Assembly: GCA_023362775.1 (NCBI GenBank)
Contig: JALMGJ010000006.1
Span: 2,020,001 to 2,084,000, forward strand
DNA from: Charina bottae
Taxonomy: Eukaryota; Chordata; Lepidosauria; Squamata; Charinaidae
Direction of reading: 5' to 3'
DNA length: 64,000 nucleotides
Shown here: positions 1-10,960 of the stretch, piece by piece
Layout of the letters: every line of letters starts with the position of its first letter
Numbering within the stretch: position 1 is the first letter of the stretch
The notes under the pieces: generated by a model
Seen by the model: the letters and a program-made list of their open reading frames with translations, nothing else
Told to the model about the DNA's origin: nothing
Databases searched by the model: none
Made by a program: the position numbers and the translations under genes

Positions 1-154
1 GTTTTCCCTGCAGGTCAACAACCAGTGGGAGTTTCAAGGATAGTCAGATCTGAGTCGCTGCACCATCAGCAACACAACCATCTGAACTGAAGGAGGAGGG
101 GTCTTTTGGCCACTTCAGGCTGGTGCAGGGAGATCTTCTCCCAGTGTTAAACCA

Positions 155-241
155 GGGTTTCTCAATCCCAGCAACTTTAAGATGGGTGGACTTCAACTCC
201 CAGAATTCCCCAGCCAGCATGCTGAGGTTGAGAAACACTGC
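155..241 (+). mobile_element. Partial palindromic hAT MITE
   Basis: GGTTTCTCAATCCCAGCAAC ... CAACTCCCAGAATTCCCCAG ... GTTGAGAAACACTG; one arm is shortened. Confidence 0.7.
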
Positions 242-352
242 TTTAAGAACCCTCCTCTACGGAAAGAGTTTTGGAGGTCCCCAGACATCTGGGGGGTCAG
301 GAGATTAGATGAGCTTTGCTATTGTTGCTTTTTTTTTTCTTTTGTGAGTGGG

Positions 353-589
353 TCTGTAGCTTGAATCATGTCAACTGGATTTCTATTTTCTCAGTGGAAA
401 CGTTTCGCTCCTTATCCAAGGAGCTTCTTCAGTCTGAGCAAAGTTAGTAAGGGAATCCTTAAATATGTTTCTAGGGTGGCTGTGTGACCTTGCACCTGGG
501 GCTAGCTTCCACTGAGAAAATAGAAATCCAGTTGACATGATTCAAGCTACAGACTGTTTCACCTGGATGACTGAGAACCTTCATCGACA
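353..589. mobile_element. Foldback element with hammerhead-like core, 237-bp copy
   Basis: Inverted arms starting TCTGTAGCTTGAATC and ending ...GAACCTTCATCGACA, flanked by TTTTGTGAGTGGG at 340-352 and 590-602. One hammerhead-like core remains on the minus strand at 402-432. Same ends as the copies at 16815 and 54638. Confidence 0.85.
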
Positions 590-639
590 TTTTGTGAGTG
601 GGGTTATTCTTTATCCTTGGGCGTTTTTGCGAGTTTGTA

Positions 640-705
640 ATCCTTGTATGCCACCTTGAGACACTTGTGTGAGATGGGCGGCCATAGAAATCAAATAGAT
701 AAATA
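640..705 (+). mobile_element. LINE 3'-tail fragment
   Basis: TGCCACCTTGAGACACTTG, GAGATGGGCGGCCATAGAAA and an AATAGATAAATAG tail, the snake-type microsatellite-seeding LINE end. Confidence 0.5.
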
Positions 706-1170
706 GGTTTTGAAGGAGCCACACAACACTTCAGTGAGTTTGTGGAGGTGCAGAGTTTTGAAAGAGCTCTAAACCCACATTCTCCTAAGAGTAGAAGCTG
801 GGGAGCCACCTCCCCAAGCTCCTTCAGGTGTTGGGAAAGGAATCTGGAGCAATAGGTCAAGCCAACCCTTCCCTGAACCCCAACACTGTCCCATCCTCCT
901 TATTGGCAGATGGTTTCCTGCTCTTGGGTGACATTGTGAAAGCGAGGGGGCAGGACAGCCAGAGGGCTTGGTCAATTATTTAGCTTCACATGCCCTGCAG
1001 ACATGGATTCAGGGCACTGCTATTCAACAGCTAGACAAGACAGAGGCAAGAAAGGAAGGATGGAGACCCAAATAGAGAAAGCACATTTCATGCTGGTATG
1101 TATTTTTGCTGATCCAAGGACAGGTGGGTAGCAGTAACTCAATCCCGTGGAAAGGTCCCTGATTTCCTTG

Positions 1171-1270
1171 GCAGGGGTGCCCATAGAGTATGGTCAAAAA
1201 AGTCAAGGTGGTGGCTATGATGGTGTGATTGAAGCTCCGCCATCTTGACTTCTTGGCCATATTGTATGGA
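1171..1270 (+). mobile_element. Palindromic MITE (GGTCAAAAAAG family), partial
   Basis: GGGGTGCCCATAGAGTATGG and GCCATCTTGACTTCTTGGCC, joined at its right end to the (CCTT)n tract. Confidence 0.6.
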
Positions 1271-1420
1271 CACCTTCCTTCCTTCCTTCCCTTTCTCTCT
1301 CCTTCCTTCCTTCCTTCCTTCCTTCCTTCCTTCCTTCCTTCCTTCCTTCCTTCCTTCCTTCCTTCCTTCCTTCCTTCCTCTATTTCTTCCTTTCCTTCTT
1401 CCTCTCCTTCCTGCCTGCCT
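1268..1420 (+). repeat. (CCTT)n microsatellite in CTL1 5' flank of exon 3 / intron 2
   Basis: About 25 tandem CCTT units at 1273-1378 with degenerate edges; minus-strand GGAA. Confidence 0.95.
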
Positions 1421-1515
1421 GTTTTGCACAGGGAAGCATCTCACTCCAACTGGAAGTCCACAGGCTGAGCTGGAGGCTGGCCATCCAGGCCTGGCGGGAG
1501 TGGGGCTGCCCTTAC

Positions 1516-1610
1516 CTCTGCATCATTCCAGGACAGTTTTGTCTTGTAAAATCCGTAACAGTGCCGCTCATACTTGAACCAGTTCTTGGGACAATCCTGT
1601 GCTTCCAGGC
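1516..1610 (-). CDS. CTL1 exon 2 (start of lectin domain)
   Basis: 95 nt between CAACAG and GTAAGG. It carries the first two lectin cysteines (CPKNW and HCYGF) and ends in phase 0 on the AE dipeptide typical of this exon. Confidence 0.88.
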
Positions 1611-3930
1611 CTGTTGGAGGAGAGAGGAAACATTGTCAAGGAGGGGCAGATGGAGGTCACCCCGCCCTGTACCCCTAGGTCCAGTCAGCTGGGTGACACT
1701 GCCAAGAGGAGGGAGGAGAGAAAGAAGCAGGGATGGAACTAGGGTCTGTGTTACCCGGGACAAACATGGATTCCACGCCCCCCCCCCATGGGTTATTTTG
1801 TCATTTTGGCGCGCCTCCCCAGCGTGGCACCCGGGGCACATGCGCTTGCCACCCCCCTAGTTGTGGCCCTGAGGAGAAGGGGCTCGGAGAAAACAGACTC
1901 GCTGGGAAGGGGCAGCGCAGTGGCCAGGTGGAGGGAAGCCAGGATGTGGGTGTGGTGCAGAGTGGGGCTGAGAGCCTGGAAAGAAAGGTGGGGACAGCCT
2001 CCCCTCAAGGGAAAAGAAGAACGAAAGAGAAACTCAGCAAGGACCAAGGGCGGGACCAACGGGCTGGGAGGGGCCCAGGACACCCTTCGCCCAGGTGCCC
2101 AATGGGTGGATTTTCTGCTCTTGCATTGCACAAATACCTTGACCCACCTGCAGGCCATGCAGGCTGGGTGTGCACAATGCAGCGGGCCCATGAAGCTCAC
2201 TCAGCCGAGCCCCTTGTCTTCCATTAGCCTGTTAAACTAGGTTGTGTGAATGGAGCCACGGTGCGTGCACAAAGCCAGGAAGGCTGAGATCAGCAGAAGG
2301 ACTGGCAAAAGGAAGGGAAGATGGCGGGGTGTCCATAGCTTATGGTCAAAAAGTCAAGATGGCAGCCGTGACGAGGCAATCGAAGCTCCACCTTCTTTTT
2401 CATGTGTGCCGCTTTGATCGCACTGTCATAGCCACCATCTTGCAGGTTGTTGTTGTTTTAACCTAGGCTGACCCTACGTCCCATTTTGAATGGGACAGTC
2501 CCGTTATTTAAGCATTTTTTCAACCGTCCCGTCGTTTTGATCAAAATCTCAATTTTGTCCCTTTTTTAAACCCGGTGGGAAGGAGGACAGGAAGACAGGA
2601 AGGAGGACTGGAGCTGGACTTGCCATTGAAGGCAGCCCGGAAGAGGCACTATCAGCACGGCAACTGGAAGATAAAATAGTTAAGAGCAGAGACATCACAC
2701 TGACAACAAAGGTCCGCATAGTTAAAGCAATGGTATTTCCTGTAGTAACCTATGGCTGCGAGAGCTGGACCATGAGGAAGGCTGAGCGAAGGAAGATAGA
2801 TGCTTTTGAACTGTGGTGTTGGAGGAAAATTCTGAGAGTGCCTTGGACTGCAAGAAGATCAAACCAGTCCATACTCCAGGAAATCAAGCCAGACTGCTCA
2901 CTTGAGGGAATGATATTAAAGGCAAAACTGAAGTACTTTGGCCACATAATGAGAAGACAGGATACCCTGGAGAAGAAGCTGATGCTAGGAAAAGTGGAAG
3001 GCAAAAGGAAGAGGGGCCGACCAAGGGCAAGATGGATGGATGGTATTCTGGAGGTGATGGACTCAACCATTGGGGAGCTGGGGATGGTGACGGCCGACAG
3101 AAAGCTCTGGCGTGCACTGGTCCATGAAGTCACGAAGAGTCGGAAACGACTGAACGAATAAACAACAACAAAATTTTAACCCTAACCTGAGGACATCCCT
3201 GGAAGTTGGAAATCAAGTAGGAGGAGGGTAGCAGGAAGAGGAGAAGAGAAAGTTGACTTTGTGAGCAACAAAGAGGAATCACATCTACACTGATTCTTTG
3301 TAATGGCAACACAAAGCAGACAATTAAGCATGCAACCCTAGGCATATTTACTCAAAAGTGACTCCTCTTTTTCCAGTGCTCACTAGCAATTGGCTGTGTT
3401 CACCCAGCCCACTTAACCAGGTCAGCTAAAGGCCTCATGGCTTCTTTCACACAACTTGCTAATCTTGGTTAGCATTAACCTTGGTTTTTTGTTTGTCAGT
3501 TTTTGTGCTTAGCCGGTTATGCAAGCCCAAACCCTTTGGTTAATTTGGGGTTCCTGGAATGTCACAACACATATAAAGCACAACACACAAATGTCACAAC
3601 CCATATAAAAAAGGGCAGGGCTTTGACTGCACGGTTGGACCACTATTCTGGCTCTGACCCCCCTCCCTGCGAACCCCCCAATTTGACTCAGTACGTGAAG
3701 GTCTGAGGAGAACGTTTAGCTTACATTCAGTTCTGTAATGACAAGTTGTCCCATTGCATGCAACTGCCCTCTCTATTTGCCTGCCGTGGATGGGCATTTC
3801 CTCCCCTGTTTACATGGCTGGTACCACCACCACCGTTTGAGAAGTCCATCAGCCAAGACCTACCTTGTATGAAGAAAGAGGCCACCAGGAAGCCCAGAAG
3901 GGGCAGGTGGAAACCGGAGATGAACCCCAT
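1516..3930 (-). CDS. CTL1: C-type lectin-like (snaclec family) gene, 5' part (exons 1-2)
   Basis: Minus-strand gene entering from the left edge. Exon 1 (3930-3864) encodes a 22-residue hydrophobic leader starting MGFIS; exon 2 (1610-1516) begins the lectin domain with a CPKNW box, then YERHCYGFY and a C-terminal SWNDAE. Both exons end at clean GT donors (GTAGGT, GTAAGG) and exon 2 follows CAACAG. Sizes (67 and 95 nt) and phases equal those of CTL3, which argues for a real gene. Intron 1 is about 2.25 kb and holds an RTE 3' fragment and small hAT elements. Exons 3-5 (most of the fold and the sugar site) are not found in 1-1515, so they should lie left of the window. The protein would be secreted. 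Venom expression or a housekeeping lectin role cannot be told from sequence. No defect is seen in the two exons. Confidence 0.85.
1728..1871. mobile_element. hAT-type MITE (CAGGGATGGAACT family)
   Basis: 144 bp, ends CAGGGATGGAACT and AGTTGTGGCCCTG; same family as the 18.9-kb copy. The flanking 8-mers match only partly. Confidence 0.75.
2320..2450 (+). mobile_element. Palindromic MITE (GGTCAAAAAAG family), partial
   Basis: GGGGTGTCCATAGCTTATGG, TCAAAAAGTCAAGATGGCAG and GCCACCATCTTGCAGG; the right terminus is lost. Confidence 0.65.
2668..3172 (+). mobile_element. 5'-truncated RTE 3' fragment
   Basis: About 500 bp matching the last part of the RTE ORF, with an ORF at 2730-3161 ending in KSRKRLNE and an AAC-rich tail. 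It sits in CTL1 intron 1, antisense to the gene. Confidence 0.9.
3864..3930 (-). CDS. CTL1 exon 1 (signal peptide)
   Basis: 67 nt: ATG at 3930, 22 codons plus one base, donor CAAG|GTAGGT. The leader is hydrophobic. CTTTCTTTTCCCTTGCAG lies directly before the ATG, so the ATG may open an internal exon preceded by a noncoding one. Confidence 0.82.
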
Positions 3931-3999
3931 CTGCAAGGGAAAAGAAAGAGCAAGCTAACTGGAGGAGCTGCTGTCACCAGATTTAATGGTGGCCTCCAG

Positions 4000-4920
4000 A
4001 TGCATTGATTTCAGGAGGAGACTGGATGCATTCAAGAAGGAGCGTAGGATCTCAAGATCTCCTAGTCTTGCTGGCTGTTTATTACCTCCTGAATCACAGG
4101 GGATAATCAACTATATTAATAAATTACAACACCATCCTTAATTGTCCAACAGCTTGCCATCCTGTTCATGCTCATGAGCTGCCTGAATACCCCTGGTTGA
4201 CCCCTGTGGGACGTTGAATGGTGGCTGCTTAGGTGGGCTCCCCTCCACTCTCCCCTCCCATCTTTCTGTTCTTAGTGAAGAGCCTCAGGAAAGGGAAATA
4301 TAGGTAGATGCTCCTGTGGAACAAGTTTTCCATTCATTGGCCTTTCGGTAAATTGCAGAAACATAAAAAGCCACACATAAGGAGAACTTCACCTCATGAT
4401 TAACCTGAAGAAGTCAATATCCCACCTGTCATGCTTTGACTGACACTCATTAAAAAAAAAAAACCTGTGGTTAGCATAATGCCATGCTCAGAGACAGTCA
4501 GCATCTCAATATGAAATGCTATGGACCAGCCAGAAGTGTCCCCTTTGTCCCGTTGGTGGGTCCTGAAGTATCCCAGTGGCTGCTCTTGGGGTCTCCAAGA
4601 GGCAACTATGGATGCTACTTACATGTCAGGCTTTGTGCGTTGTCTGGAGAGATGGTGACTTTTGTCCCTCCTAGGTACAATCCTGGACCTTCCTGAACTA
4701 TTTATCTATGAATTGGTTGGGGAGTGGTGTGGAGGTGTGACAAACAGTCATTAAGGGGTGGGGGGGGAAACCTACTGAACCCAGAAGCACATCAAGATCA
4801 TTTTTATGTGGAAATGTCATGGCTGAGCAGTGGTCCAGGCAATGGGAGACAAATGATGCTGGAAGGGGGAAAATATGTACCAGTGAATCTGAAACAGTTG
4901 AGGAAAACCTTCTCGGGTAA
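4000..4920. other. Upstream flank of CTL1, no gene recognised
   Basis: Mostly non-repeat sequence. On the minus strand AGATAAATAG (near 4705) is followed by a possible donor CAT|GTAAGT (near 4617), which could be a noncoding first exon for CTL1. This is weak. No coding exon seen. Confidence 0.3.
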
Positions 4921-4979
4921 ACCTTGAATCGGGTGATTCAAGCTACAGACTTCTCGGGTACAATGTGGACATCGTAGGA

Positions 4980-5225
4980 GGACAGCTGTTAGTCTGTGGC
5001 AGCAAAACATCAGGAGGAGGCCAGTGTGACGAAGGAACAAACCTTGTGCAGAAGAGTTAATGGACCCATGGTTGACATCAGGGCTCAAAACAAGGACAAA
5101 GTAATATCAGAGCATTTTAACCTCCCAGGACACTCTATGGCAGACCTCAAAGTGACCGTTTTGGGAAAAGGAGACTTTAACAACCCCCCTGAACGAGAAA
5201 TGGCTGACCTCCCATGATCAAATGG
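4980..5225 (+). pseudogene. Penelope-like retroelement relic, C-terminal endonuclease region
   Basis: Frame 4996-5217 contains VISEHFNLPGHSMADLKV, which resembles the C-terminal GIY-YIG-type endonuclease region of Penelope-like elements. It is short, ends at a TGA and lacks the reverse transcriptase. Identity is by motif resemblance only. Hammerhead-like motifs follow at 5691 and 5844. Confidence 0.5.
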
Positions 5226-5401
5226 TTTCTGGCCATCTCAGAAGGTCTCAACAAACACAAAGGATTTTGAACACATCACAGTTCTTTAATGGATAAAGGA
5301 CTAGCCACCTGTCTCACACGGAGCCTGCCTCTGCTTAACCAGCCTGTCTTCCCCTCCCTTTCCCCACCTCACCCCAACTGAAATCCTGCCTCAGTCTAAC
5401 C

Positions 5402-5671
5402 CAGGGCTTTCCAAAGTTTTCCCGTGGCAACACACCAACCGCCGTTGGTGTGTCGCCGCGGGAAAACCCGGAAGTGCTGCTGTTGCGGCAGCGCGCAAAA
5501 ACCCGGAAGCACTGCTGCCACTTTCGGCTTTTGCATGCCGCGGTTGGTGTGTCGCCGCGGGGAAACCCGGAAGCGCTGATGATGATCAGCGCTTCCGGGT
5601 TGTGTGGCGACACATCAGACTGTGTGTGGCGACACACTTTTGTGTCGCGACACACAGTTTGGAAAGCTCTG
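5402..5671. mobile_element. hAT-type MITE (CTTTCCAAAC family)
   Basis: 270 bp, ends CAGGGCTTTCCAAAG and GTTTGGAAAGCTCTG, duplications GTCTAACC (5394-5401, 5672-5679). GTGTCGCGACACAC palindromes inside. Confidence 0.9.
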
Positions 5672-5690
5672 GTCTAACCAGTCCATGCAT

Positions 5691-5872
5691 CTGATGAAAA
5701 GAATTGCAAGTCGCGAAAGTCTTTTAATAAAAATTAAAAGTCAGAAAAGGGGCTACCAGACCCCTCCTGATTTTTTGCAAGTGGTGTAGTGAGACAGTAT
5801 ATATGATGTAGTTGTTCGATATCAGTCAAGCCACACCATGCATCTGATGAAGGGAGCTGCAGCTCACAAAAG
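5691..5872 (+). other. Two hammerhead-like motifs 3' of the Penelope relic
   Basis: CATGCATCTGATGA occurs at about 5684-5697 and 5837-5850. The first is followed by CGCGAAAG at 5712-5719; the second by a GGAGCTGCAGCTC hairpin and CAAAAG, where the expected GAAA has lost its G. Spacing is 153 bp, as if the terminal repeat were present twice. Confidence 0.5.
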
Positions 5873-5904
5873 CGGGCGCCTTTGAGTAACCTTTGTGAGT
5901 TGGG

Positions 5905-6015
5905 AACATGTTTGTTTATTTATTTATTTATTTTATTAAATTTATATTACCGCCCATCTCCCCCAACGGGGACCCTGGGCGGTGCACAACAAAATAGAGA
6001 TTAAAAATATATAAA
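5905..6015 (-). mobile_element. LINE 3'-tail fragment
   Basis: (TTTA)n followed by CCGCCCATCTCCCCCAACG and CCCTGGGCGG, the terminal box of the same LINE family. Confidence 0.6.
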
Positions 6016-6204
6016 ATTACATGAATACAAAATGTTCCCAGATTCCTTCTAGTTCTCAAGTACGGTGACGCAAGACAACTGAATTCATGGTGTGAATGCA
6101 AGGAGAGCAATTCTGACCTTTTTCCCCTCAGAGGTGAGGAAGCATTTTTACCTCTTGTACCATGTGGTACACAAGAACTTTGTGCTGGGGGAGAGAATTG
6201 TTCC

Positions 6205-6275
6205 CATGCTGGCTGGGGAATTCTGGGAGTTGAAGTCCACCCATCTTAAACATGCCAAGGTTGAGAAGCGCTGGT
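6205..6275 (+). mobile_element. Partial palindromic hAT MITE (right half)
   Basis: GCTGGCTGGGGAATTCTGGG, GTTGAAGTCCACCCATCTTA and GGTTGAGAAGCGCTGG. Confidence 0.7.
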
Positions 6276-6553
6276 CTAGAGCTATCCCATTGTTGGTCCA
6301 TCTTCAACTTCTCTTGCAGTCCCCTCTCTTGTTGAGAGACGGGCCTGTCCGCATCACAGATTTCTTGCCCACTGACATGCTTTGCCCTGCTAAGTTGAAA
6401 TGCACCATGCCACAAACTAGCAGGTCGTTCAGAAAGGTTGCTTTTGTCCTTTTCGGTCAAAAAATGGGTACAAGAAATAGACATGTTGGGGGAAACTGGT
6501 CATGAAAGGCATGTGGTTAGGAAAGTTGTCTGCAAAACGTGTGTCTACTGGAG

Positions 6554-6686
6554 CAGTGTTTCTCAACCTCTGCAACTTTCAGATGCAAGGACTTCAACTC
6601 CCAGAATTCCCCAGCCAGCATGTTGGCTGGAGAATTCTGAGCGCTGAAGTCCATACACCTTAAAGTTGCAGAGGTTGAGTAACACT
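6554..6686. mobile_element. Palindromic hAT-type MITE, older copy
   Basis: Same family with several mismatches; ends CAGTGTTTCTCAACC and GGTTGAGTAACACTG. Confidence 0.85.
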
Positions 6687-6689
6687 GTG

Positions 6690-7800
6690 CTAGAGGAAGA
6701 TGGGGATGAAAGACAAACAGGTGTATGTGGAGAAAAACTGAGTACAAATACTTTTTTTTGTTTTTAATCACAAAAAAGTGAAGAACTTTGACTTAGTCTA
6801 TTAGATCAACGCATGTGACATTGGCACCAATCCGATACTGGGCAATCTCTGGATTCCCATCCTGCTGTCATTCATACATACAACTTTCCTTCCCTCCTCC
6901 TCCATTTCTGAGGTTTTACTGTAAACCTTTTTTATTCGCTTTGCCCAACAACCAAGTTTCCACCAGACATCTTAAGAAGGGCTGCAAAGAGAAAGGTCCT
7001 GTTCCTTGCTAAATCTTGGGCATAAGTTGTTTCTCCGGTCATCTTTACGATACTGCGTCAGCCTTCAGCCCTGTGTTGTCCCGAGGCATTGGGATTGGGA
7101 CTTCCAGAATTCCTAGCTGCATGGTGAGAGGATGTTCCATATGGGAATTATGGGGGCTGCAGTCCCAATGCTCAGAGTGGGTACCTGGTTGGGAAAGGGT
7201 GTCCCAAATCATAGTAATGTCTCCTATTCAGTTCATTGCTTATCAACTGACCAAGAATATCAATCATTATATCTACAACTTGTATTCTTTGTTCAGTAAT
7301 TTTATTTCAGGAGGAAATTTCTCCATGATTCAGAGGGCAGAAGAAAGCTTCTGATCTTTTTTTGCTACAATATTAATTTCCTGAAGAGATTAGCTTAATT
7401 TGATTCACATACCTTTTTTAACCTTCAACATCTCTACCGCTTAAATCCTTTCCATCTCACTTTTGAAGAAAGAGAGCATTTTTTATAACTGTTTTTTTAA
7501 GAGTCTAGCCTAGAGACACTCAGGTGTTTCCTGAATCTTGGAAAAGTTATTTTTGAAAAAGAAGCCAAAGATTTGATGGACCATGACATCATGGCTAGAA
7601 ACAACTCCCCCATCCCAATTTTCTTGTTCAGAAATTTGATTCCAGGAGGAAATGTCTTGACATTCTGGAGGGCATAAACCACCAACTTCCTGAAGGAGTT
7701 AAATAGATTTCAGGTACATAAAACTGAAGTCAGCAATGCATGGAAGACTTAGTAGAAGTTGGACTGATTTCAGTACAGGGTATAATTTTCAGCACCGTAT
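6690..7800. other. Intergenic, no gene recognised
   Basis: No exon or named repeat. Two diverged direct repeats, about 7280-7410 and 7615-7720, share TTCTTGTTCAG, CAGGAGGAAAT and CCTGAAGGAGTTA-like blocks. Confidence 0.4.
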
Positions 7801-7955
7801 AATTTTGAGTATTTTTTACTCATTTAATATTTTAATATTTATTTAATATTTATTTAATATTTAATTTTATATATTTTTTATATTTTTATTTTATATTTTT
7901 ATATAATTAATATTTAATATTAATATTATTAATACAATTAATAATATTGAGTATA
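7800..7955 (+). repeat. AT-rich low-complexity tract
   Basis: TTTAATATT and TATTTTTATAT units over 150 bp between unique sequence and a SINE tail. Confidence 0.8.
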
Positions 7956-7964
7956 ATTTTGAGC

Positions 7965-8025
7965 ACCGGCCCGTAGAGTCAGACACGACTGCAGAAATGT
8001 GCGGGGGGAACCTTTACTTTTTATA
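7965..8025 (+). mobile_element. SINE 3' fragment
   Basis: Only the tail remains: GCACCGGCCCGTAGAGTCAG, ACACGACTGCAG and GGGGGGAACCTTTAC. Confidence 0.7.
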
Positions 8026-8071
8026 ATTTTCAGAAATCTTGAGGGTAGCTCTGTTCAGAAGTTAGTTACTG

Positions 8072-8472
8072 CAGGGGTCCCCAACCTTTTTGGCACCAGG
8101 GACCGGTTCCGTGGAAGACAATTTTTCCACAGACCAGGGGGTGGGGTTTGCAGGCGGGAGCCAATCTCGCAGACAGGGGGCGGGGTTTGCGAGTGGGGGC
8201 CAATTGGGCCTCATGCTCCTCGGTCCGCCTCCCTGCCCTTCTTTGCCGCATGCTGATAGGTGGAGGTGTTTCCCCTTCAGGGTCCACACCAATCAGCTGC
8301 TCCAGCTCAGGCTCTGCCTTTGCGCCTTCCCAGCTTCTTCCTGCTACCGCCTGCTCTTCCTCTTCCTCCGACTCATGGCGGCAGGGACAGGCTCGTTCCT
8401 GACACCACCGCTCACCTCCTGCTGTGTGGCCCACTTCCTAACAGGCCACGGCCCACAGGTTGGGGACCCCTG
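8072..8472. mobile_element. hAT-type MITE (GGGGTCCCCAACC family)
   Basis: 401 bp with ends CAGGGGTCCCCAACC and GGTTGGGGACCCCTG and 8-bp duplications AGTTACTG (8064-8071, 8473-8480). Confidence 0.92.
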
Positions 8473-8531
8473 AGTTACTGTATCTCCCAATAAAAGAGAA
8501 TCTCTGTAGCTCAAAGCTGAACTTTGGAGTT

Positions 8532-8670
8532 CTTGGTGCTCTCTGAGCTTGGTTGTTTGCTTGCAGATGTTTCATTATCCAATTAGGTAGCATCATCAGG
8601 GCACTGATGATGTTACCTAATTGGGTAATGAAACGTCTACAAGCAAACAACCAACTCAGAGAGCACCAAG
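8532..8670. mobile_element. Second foldback family with paired hammerhead-like cores
   Basis: 139-bp palindrome from CTTGGTGCTCTCTGAG to CTCAGAGAGCACCAAG. Plus core 8604-8634: CTGATGA, hairpin TTACC/GGTAA, GAAAC. Minus core 8569-8599 has the same layout. Confidence 0.8.
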
Positions 8671-9415
8671 GACGCCACAATAGCCATGTCCTCATGGTTC
8701 AGTCCTTCCACAAGAAGAAATCTACTGGAAAGTGGCACAAGAGCTACTCACACAGGGCCTCTGCGTCAACATATGCAGGGAAATTGTGGTGGAGCTTTGT
8801 CTTGGGGTTAGGAATATTATTTGTGGGGTTCCTTAGGGATTGTGTTTTGCTTGCTTTTGTTGCTGTGCTCTTTTAACAGAAGACATGCGCCTTGGTGCTT
8901 CTGACACGAAAAAAAAAAGAAACAGAAGACCTTTGGCTTAGCAAGAAGATTCAGAGCCATTTTCATAGGACAGACCTTAGCTCTTCACAGCTGATGCAGA
9001 ATAAGCTGAAGTCCAACAGGATCCAAATCTCCTATCTCTCTACCTATCTCTCTACCTCTATTTGATTTAGAAGCCATCTAACTCCAGAATGACTCTAGGA
9101 GACTAACATTCTTTAAAAAAAAAAACAGAAAGGACCCAAACATCCAGACAAAGTGCACAAGGAACCACCCAGGGCTCCATTGACCTTCTACCCCAAGGCC
9201 TGGGAGATCAGTCAGGTTTTTAAAGACTTGTGGGACACAGTCAGGGTGGGAACAATGGCATTGTTTGATTGAGGGGACCAGAAGTGCACCAAGAGTTTTA
9301 CGCGTACGGGGTATTCTCCAAGGGGATGGGACTATTGTCCCTGATGCTTCGGTCTCCTTAAAGGGCATCTCATTCCTGGAAATGGAAATGAAGGGAATGT
9401 CATCCTGGTTTCTTA

Positions 9416-9720
9416 AAACCATAGAATCACAGAAGCGTGGGGTTGGAAGGATAATGTAGTCCAACCCTCTGCAACGTGCATGAACATCAATTCCACCATT
9501 TATGAAAGTGGCCATCCGGCCTCTTCTTAAAAAGAGGAACCCACAACCCCCATAGGGAGTTGACTCCTCTGTTGTGCAGATCTTATCATCAGGAAGTTTC
9601 CCCTTACGTTTAAATGAAATCTCAGAAGCTGCAACTTGTGCCCATTATTTCTGATCATATCCCCAACCACACGGTTTATGTACCCAAACAGGAATAGGTC
9701 TGCCCGGTCTGTTCAGTTTC
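9416..9720 (-). mobile_element. CR1 LINE 3' fragment
   Basis: Begins with the reverse of the CR1 tail (CATAGAATCACAGAAGCG, GTTGGAAGG, GTCCAACCC) and continues with degraded CR1 sequence. Confidence 0.7.
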
Positions 9721-10079
9721 TGGGTTCAGTGGGTAGCACATAATAGTCCTGCAGTGATCACTGAGTTGCAGGTTGTCAATTTGTTCTGCCTGGTGTCCAT
9801 CGTGGGTCACTTGGTCTCACTCAGAACTTCTTTCCTGGAAAAGGAGCCACTAGCTCAGACGAGAGGGGAAATGCTGGCTTGGCCAGGACTAAGGAAGCCG
9901 CCTGCCCAGCCTGCAGCCCACAGAGCTGAATGGCGAAAGGTTCTAGGCAAGCAGGAAGAAGCCATTCTTCTCACACATCGGTGATGGGACCAGTGCTTTC
10001 TACCTTGCTCATAAATGATCTTGACTTAAAATCCACAGGGAGTTGGCCAGATTTGCAGATGGTACTACATGGTTCAGGG

Positions 10080-10416
10080 ACGTGGTGGCCCAGCGGGTAA
10101 GACGCCAGGCTTGTCGATCGGAAGGTCGCAGGTTCGAGACCCAAGCCCCGTGTGACGGAGTGAGCACTCGCACTCCCGCACTCGCCCCAGCTCTTGCCAA
10201 CCTAGCAATTCGAAAGCATGCAAATGCAAGTAGATGAATAGGTACCACTTCGGTGGGTAGGTAACAGCATTCCGCGCACATCATGCCGGCCACATGACCA
10301 CGGAAGCATCTTCGGACAACGCTGGCTCTTCGGCTAACAAACGGAGATGAGCACTGGCCCCTAGAGTTGGACACGACTGCACAAATGTGCGGGGGGAACC
10401 TTTACCTTTACCTTTA
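10080..10416 (+). mobile_element. tRNA-headed SINE (Sauria-SINE type)
   Basis: tRNA-like head with A and B box relics (GTAAGACGCCAGG, GGTCGCAGGTTCGAG), a body, and a BovB-like tail (GAGTTGGACACGACTGC) with an (ACCTTT)n end. Direct repeats CTACATGGTTCAGGG/CTACATGATTCAGGG at 10065-10079 and 10417-10431. Confidence 0.88.
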
Positions 10417-10504
10417 CTACATGATTCAGGGTGATTATTCAAAAGTAAAGAGCTCCAGAAGGCTCTCTGAAACAGGAGGAATGGTCAACCAAGTGGCCAA
10501 GTGG

Positions 10505-10960
10505 TTATCTATCTATTTGTTTGTTTATATTTCAAATTTAGTCACTGCCCATCTTACTCAAAGAGCGACTCTGGGTGGTTGACAATAAAACAAGAATAAA
10601 TAGTTGTTAAAATACAATAAAACAATATTCTTAAATTTAAAAATATAATCCGAGATACAGATGTTTAAAAAGGTCTTAATTTACGGGAGCATCCTCAGGG
10701 TGCCAACCACCCCCAGGGTTGGTTACCCCTCCTCATGCCCCACGCGAGATGGCAGAGCCAGGTCTTCACTCCAGAAGGCTGGGAGAGTGGGGGCCTGCCT
10801 CACCTCTGGGGGGAGAGTGTTCCACAGGGCGGGGGCAACGGCCGAGAAGGCTGTCTTCCTGGGCCCCACCAATCGACACTCCTTCATGGACGGAGTCCGT
10901 AACATGCCTTCTCTGCCTCACCGGGTGTGATGGGTTGATGTAACGCAGGTGAGATGATGC
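10505..10960 (-). mobile_element. CR1/L2-type LINE 3' end
   Basis: Microsatellite-tailed 3' terminus with the GCCCATCT...GACTCTGGG box at the left; the minus-strand frame 10905-10723 reads TAFSAVAPALWNTLPPEVR, the C terminus of this LINE family's ORF2. Confidence 0.8.

Noticed and set aside
640..1260. Search for CTL1 exon 3 left of exon 2
   Set aside because: No GHLASI or WIGL coding sequence on the minus strand; the stretch is LINE tail, MITE and unassigned sequence.
10080..10160. tRNA gene
   Set aside because: A- and B-box relics belong to the SINE head; the cloverleaf is degraded and the same head occurs in five SINE copies.
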